Positions 62,289 to 64,000 of a stretch of DNA of 64,000 bases are shown here, piece by piece; within the stretch, counting starts at the first letter, position 1; each line of letters starts with the position of its first letter. Below the pieces are notes generated by a model, which searched no databases, had not been told where the DNA came from, and saw nothing but the letters and a program-made list of their open reading frames with translations. Origin of the DNA: Leptospiraceae bacterium (GTDB lineage Bacteria > Spirochaetota > Leptospiria > Leptospirales > Leptospiraceae); the NCBI GenBank assembly GCA_016711485.1, contig JADJSX010000006.1, forward strand, positions 854,001 to 918,000, given 5' to 3'. The position numbers were made by a program, and so were the translations under genes.

Positions 62289-63985
62289 TCACATACCAGT
62301 ACAGCGAATACTTTCCAGAGGATGAGAATAAGTTCGACAAAGATAAACTCATGTCGATTCTTTCAGAACTTATTATGAAATACGATATATCTCTGGAAGA
62401 AGCACTTCGTATGATGATTGAAAAAGGAATTCCTGCGAATCTATTTTTGAAGGAAGGTGGAATGGATGATTTGGTCAAAAATTTCCAAAATAAAATCCAA
62501 GGTATGATAGACCAAATTCTAAAAACGTTTTCACTCTATCCTACTTCTGAAGATTTAGAAAAAGAGTTAGCATCACTTCAATCAAATATCAAAAAGAAAT
62601 ACAATAAAGATCCTGAATTATTATCTAAAATCAATAAAGCTATAGAAGAAAAAAACCAAGACCTACTCCGTCGTATAAAATGGGAATTGCCCGAATTAAA
62701 AAAATCAGATTCAAGTCTCGATAATCTAATGCAAAGTTTACTAGACTTAGATAAAATAAATAATGGGATTAAAAAATATAATTTCACTGGAACCAAAATT
62801 CCAACTCTCAAAGAAGCCAAAAACCTATTAGATAATCTAGATCAACTAACAGAATTAAACCAAGCATTAGAAAATGCCATTCAATCTGGAGATTTGTATA
62901 ATTTTGACTTAGAACAATTAGCAAAATTTTTGGGTCCTGAAAGTTACCAAGAATTTATAGAAAGAAGAGAAACTATTTTTGAACAATTAAAAAAACTTTT
63001 ACAAGAAAATGGTGACATACAAGAAAACCAAGAAGGTGGAATTGAACTTTCCCCTAAGTCAGTGCGCAAAATCGGAAAAACCGCATTAACAGAAATTTTT
63101 TCCAAACTGAAATCAGACTCTAGTTCAGGCTCTCACGTTACTCGTGAATTCGGTGATTCCGAAAATATTACATCCTCTGTAAAACCTCTCGAATTTGGGG
63201 ATAATATTTCCCATATAGATTTTTCAGGCAGTATCATAAATAGTATTGTTCGGGGTAATGGAAATATACCTTCCTTAAAGGATATAGATGTATTTCAAGC
63301 TAGAGGGAATGCAAAATCTTCTACAGTAATTTTACTCGATATGTCTGGATCGATGGCTCGTTCTATGAGATTTTACAACGCCAAAAAAGTAACAATGGCA
63401 ATGGATTCCTTAATTCGAAATGAATACAAAGATGAAAAACTTACTGTTGTAGGTTTTGGTAGTACTGCAAAAATATTTCCTATCACAAAAGTTCCTACAC
63501 TGCAACCATATCCTGTTACAATATTTAACCCTTATATAAAATTAAAATTTGATTTTGCTAAAATGAAAAAGGAAGATATAGAAAATAAAGTCCCCCAGTA
63601 TTTTACAAACCTACAAAAAGGTTTAAGTATGGCGAGACAAGCATTATCCTCTAAACAAACAAAAAACAAACAAATCTTCCTGATTACAGACGGTGCACCT
63701 ACTGCGCATTTTAAAGGCTCTGTATTACATATCAATTACCCACCAGCCCCTTCCGATTTCGAAGAGGCTTTGTCTGAAGTAAAACAATGTGCAGAAGATG
63801 GAATTATTATTAATACATTCCTACTAACGTCAGAATGGGACATGAACTATTTTGGAGAAAAAAGTTTCATCCAACAATTTGCTAAAATGTCACAAGGTAG
63901 GATTTTTTATCCACATCCAAATGAATTAAATCAAATGATTATCTATGATTTTGTTTCCAATAAAAAGAAAAAGTTCTCCTACTAA
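62285..63985 (+). CDS. VWA (von Willebrand factor A) domain protein
   Basis: A 566-residue cytoplasmic protein. The first 270 residues are helical and highly charged (KMSILSELIMKYDISLEEAL and similar). The C-terminal VWA domain carries a complete MIDAS: DMSGSM (Asp352, Ser354, Ser356), then a Thr region, and FLITDGAPT for the second Asp. Such proteins often work with a MoxR AAA ATPase as metal-insertion or assembly chaperones; no MoxR gene is visible here and one might lie to the right. Translated from an overlap with the DsbD-like gene. The gene ends 15 bases before the window edge. Confidence 0.9.
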   Translation: MITYQYSEYFPEDENKFDKDKLMSILSELIMKYDISLEEALRMMIEKGIPANLFLKEGGMDDLVKNFQNKIQGMIDQILKTFSLYPTSEDLEKELASLQSNIKKKYNKDPELLSKINKAIEEKNQDLLRRIKWELPELKKSDSSLDNLMQSLLDLDKINNGIKKYNFTGTKIPTLKEAKNLLDNLDQLTELNQALENAIQSGDLYNFDLEQLAKFLGPESYQEFIERRETIFEQLKKLLQENGDIQENQEGGIELSPKSVRKIGKTALTEIFSKLKSDSSSGSHVTREFGDSENITSSVKPLEFGDNISHIDFSGSIINSIVRGNGNIPSLKDIDVFQARGNAKSSTVILLDMSGSMARSMRFYNAKKVTMAMDSLIRNEYKDEKLTVVGFGSTAKIFPITKVPTLQPYPVTIFNPYIKLKFDFAKMKKEDIENKVPQYFTNLQKGLSMARQALSSKQTKNKQIFLITDGAPTAHFKGSVLHINYPPAPSDFEEALSEVKQCAEDGIIINTFLLTSEWDMNYFGEKSFIQQFAKMSQGRIFYPHPNELNQMIIYDFVSNKKKKFSY

Positions 63986-64000
63986 CGTTTTCGTCAAAGT

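Overview
The window is AT-rich, densely packed bacterial chromosome and most probably comes from a Leptospira-like spirochaete (family Leptospiraceae). The best lineage evidence is a DUF1564 protein (54739-55239), a family I know only from Leptospira; a Leptospira-type citramalate synthase (cimA, 24081-25613); the metY-metX-metW methionine cluster; a long che operon; and many small hypothetical, lipoprotein and DUF4416-type genes of the kind that fill Leptospira genomes. This assignment rests on protein resemblance from memory, not on a search.

Layout. 1-2860: a minus-strand cluster of a RecA-like ATPase-fold protein without a P-loop, a small protein, and a family B DNA polymerase that runs off the left edge. 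3196-4752: lysS. 4927-6494: an ankyrin-repeat membrane protein and a TetR regulator, with two identical palindromes bracketing a good sigma70 promoter. 6748-9806: a hypothetical protein, a decayed membrane ORF, a NERD nuclease-helicase fusion and tRNA-Leu(GAG). 9886-23670: a 13-gene minus-strand signalling block containing cheA, cheY, a STAS protein, an MCP, cheW, cheR, cheD and cheB, preceded by three sensor/receiver proteins and followed by a DUF4416 protein and a lipoprotein. 23809-27183: Smr protein, cimA, pth and thrB. 27403-31672: a PagL-like outer membrane protein, a secreted protein, pyk and a broken SGNH hydrolase of higher GC. 32141-38616: small unknown protein, a large protein with an XPB-like accessory region, an AarF/ABC1 kinase, feoA-feoB and an ArsR regulator. 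39574-44043: metY, metX, metW and a MATE exporter. 44142-50143: STAS-like protein, FMN reductase, DD-carboxypeptidase-like enzyme, a 7TM SpoIIE phosphatase and a PAS kinase. 50165-54684: a TetR regulator divergent from a dienoyl-CoA reductase and acyl-CoA dehydrogenase operon, with two palindromic operators between them. 54739-63985: DUF1564, a WecA/MraY-type transferase, envelope proteins, a fatty acid hydroxylase, a metallopeptidase, a DsbD-alpha-like protein and a VWA protein.

Between the genes there are at least two families of dispersed inverted-repeat elements. Family A (28588-28792, 38811-38980, 39174-39354, partial 2901-2965) shares terminal repeats and looks like a MITE; one copy abuts a truncated gene remnant. 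Family B (6634-6691, 59708-59765) is a 58-bp stem-loop. Several intergenic stretches hold decayed reading frames (7694-7981, 31727-31987, 39027-39170, 59190-59457), so the intergenic space seems to be turning over actively.

The most promising candidate for an undescribed system is the polymerase B / RecA-like cluster at the left edge, which resembles in layout (not in sequence) the ImuA-ImuB-DnaE2 translesion cassette. Next come the ankyrin-TetR module and the dispersed repeat family. No CRISPR array, complete insertion sequence, rRNA or prophage is visible.
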